The notes under the pieces are model-generated. The model did not search any database. It was not told the DNA's origin and saw only the letters and a list, made by a program, of their open reading frames with translations. Made by a program: the position numbers and the translations under genes. A stretch of DNA of 5,540 nucleotides from contig USPX01000147.1 in assembly GCA_900556665.1 (NCBI GenBank), positions 1 to 5,540 on the forward strand. The letters run 5' to 3'. This DNA comes from an uncultured Eubacteriales bacterium (GTDB taxonomy: Bacteria > Bacillota_A > Clostridia > Lachnospirales > Cellulosilyticaceae). Positions 5,219-5,540 of the stretch are shown piece by piece. Position 1 is the first letter of the stretch; the number at the start of each line of letters is the position of its first letter.

Positions 5219-5233
5219 GTATAATCATTATCA
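5219..5233. promoter_or_regulatory. PerR/Fur-box-like palindrome (tentative)
   Basis: GTATAATCATTATCA contains the perfect palindrome ATAATcATTAT and matches the PerR box TTATAATNATTATAA at 12 of 14 defined positions. It also covers the second TATAAT and lies downstream of the main promoter, where a bound repressor would block transcription. AT-rich DNA produces such matches easily, and a PerR-regulated DUF951 gene is not something I know of. Confidence 0.2.
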
Positions 5234-5262
5234 AAAATGGTTATAAAGAAAAGGAGGCACGC

Positions 5263-5457
5263 ATGAATTATCAAGTCGGAGATGTTGTACAAATGAAAAA
5301 ACCACATCCATGCGGTACAAATGAGTGGGAAATTCTACGTGTGGGTGCAGATTTTAAATTACGTTGTATTGCATGTAATCACTTAATTATGATTCCACGT
5401 ATTAAGTTTGAAAAAAACGTGAAAAAGATTTTAAGACAAGCAGAAAATAATGCGTAA
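5263..5457 (+). CDS. DUF951 family protein (YyzM-like)
   Basis: This 64-residue protein is a full-length DUF951 (PF06107) member, a small family widespread in Bacillota and represented in Bacillus subtilis by YyzM. The conserved core is visible: VGDVVQMKKPHPCGTNEWE (5-23), LRVGAD (25-30), LRCIACNH (33-40) and the basic tail FEKNVKKILR (49-58). Cys17, Cys35 and Cys38, with His15 or His40, could form a zinc site; the fold looks like a small beta-rich, possibly nucleic-acid-binding domain, but no function is established. AAAGGAGG (5250-5257) five bases before the start is a near-perfect ribosome binding site, and the gene has its own promoter, so it is independent of the sensor operon. In B. subtilis the family lies beside the GTPase gene ychF/engD and rpsF, so similar housekeeping genes may follow beyond the window. 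Confidence 0.93.
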   Translation: MNYQVGDVVQMKKPHPCGTNEWEILRVGADFKLRCIACNHLIMIPRIKFEKNVKKILRQAENNA

Positions 5458-5490
5458 AAATTAAAAAAACTAGACAAAAAGTTACCTATA

Positions 5491-5515
5491 TTTGCTAAAT
5501 TTTTTAATTGGCAAA
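5491..5515 (+). other. Weak hairpin after the DUF951 gene
   Basis: TTTGCTAA (5491-5498) can pair with TTGGCAAA (5508-5515), with one G-U wobble, around a 9-nt AT loop. It is followed by AAGGCTTGTTTTT rather than an immediate T run, so it is a poor terminator at best. The rest of 5458-5540 shows no gene. TAGACAAAAA at 5471-5480 repeats the -35 region seen at 5173-5182 but has no good -10 at the right distance. Confidence 0.25.
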
Positions 5516-5540
5516 AAGGCTTGTTTTTCACCATCATTTG

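Overview
The window is AT-rich and every supportable gene lies on the + strand. Low GC, strong AGGAGG-type ribosome binding sites, hairpin-plus-U terminators, sigma-A-like promoters and a DUF951 protein point to a low-GC Bacillota, most likely an anaerobic clostridial-type organism. I cannot name the genus from sequence alone.

Layout: (1) Positions 1-336 are a gene-free leader. It opens with a perfect 21-nt hairpin repeat that resembles an IS200/IS605-type end, then holds a stem-loop, a pair of 16-bp near-identical direct repeats and a good sigma-A promoter at 247-275. (2) 337-1398 encodes an AEC-family (auxin efflux carrier/malate permease) transporter. It is followed by a hairpin with a poor U-tract, then 1485-2495 encodes a D-2-hydroxyacid dehydrogenase, best called a D-lactate dehydrogenase of VanH-like type. 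(3) A strong terminator at 2517-2549 overlaps an equally good sigma-A promoter. That promoter serves 2571-4130, a CitA/DcuS-family sensor kinase, and 4133-4822, its CitB/DcuR-family response regulator. (4) A 12-nt direct repeat with 21-bp period sits directly upstream of a near-consensus promoter and a 58-aa two-helix membrane protein at 4921-5097 that is easily missed. It ends in a good terminator at 5132-5161. (5) 5263-5457 encodes a DUF951 protein with its own promoter.

How the genes may work together: CitA/DcuS kinases sense extracellular di- or tricarboxylates and usually control a neighbouring carboxylate transporter. Here the neighbouring transporter is paired with a D-lactate dehydrogenase. 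The simplest reading is a carboxylate-responsive module that couples an organic-acid permease (malate, lactate or similar) to NADH-dependent pyruvate/D-lactate conversion. The direct repeats upstream of the transporter and of the small membrane protein are candidate operators for the response regulator; this is inference. I found no phage, CRISPR, toxin-antitoxin or clearly new multi-gene system. The most interesting material is regulatory: the repeats, the overlapping terminator/promoter and the altered residues in the sensor kinase.
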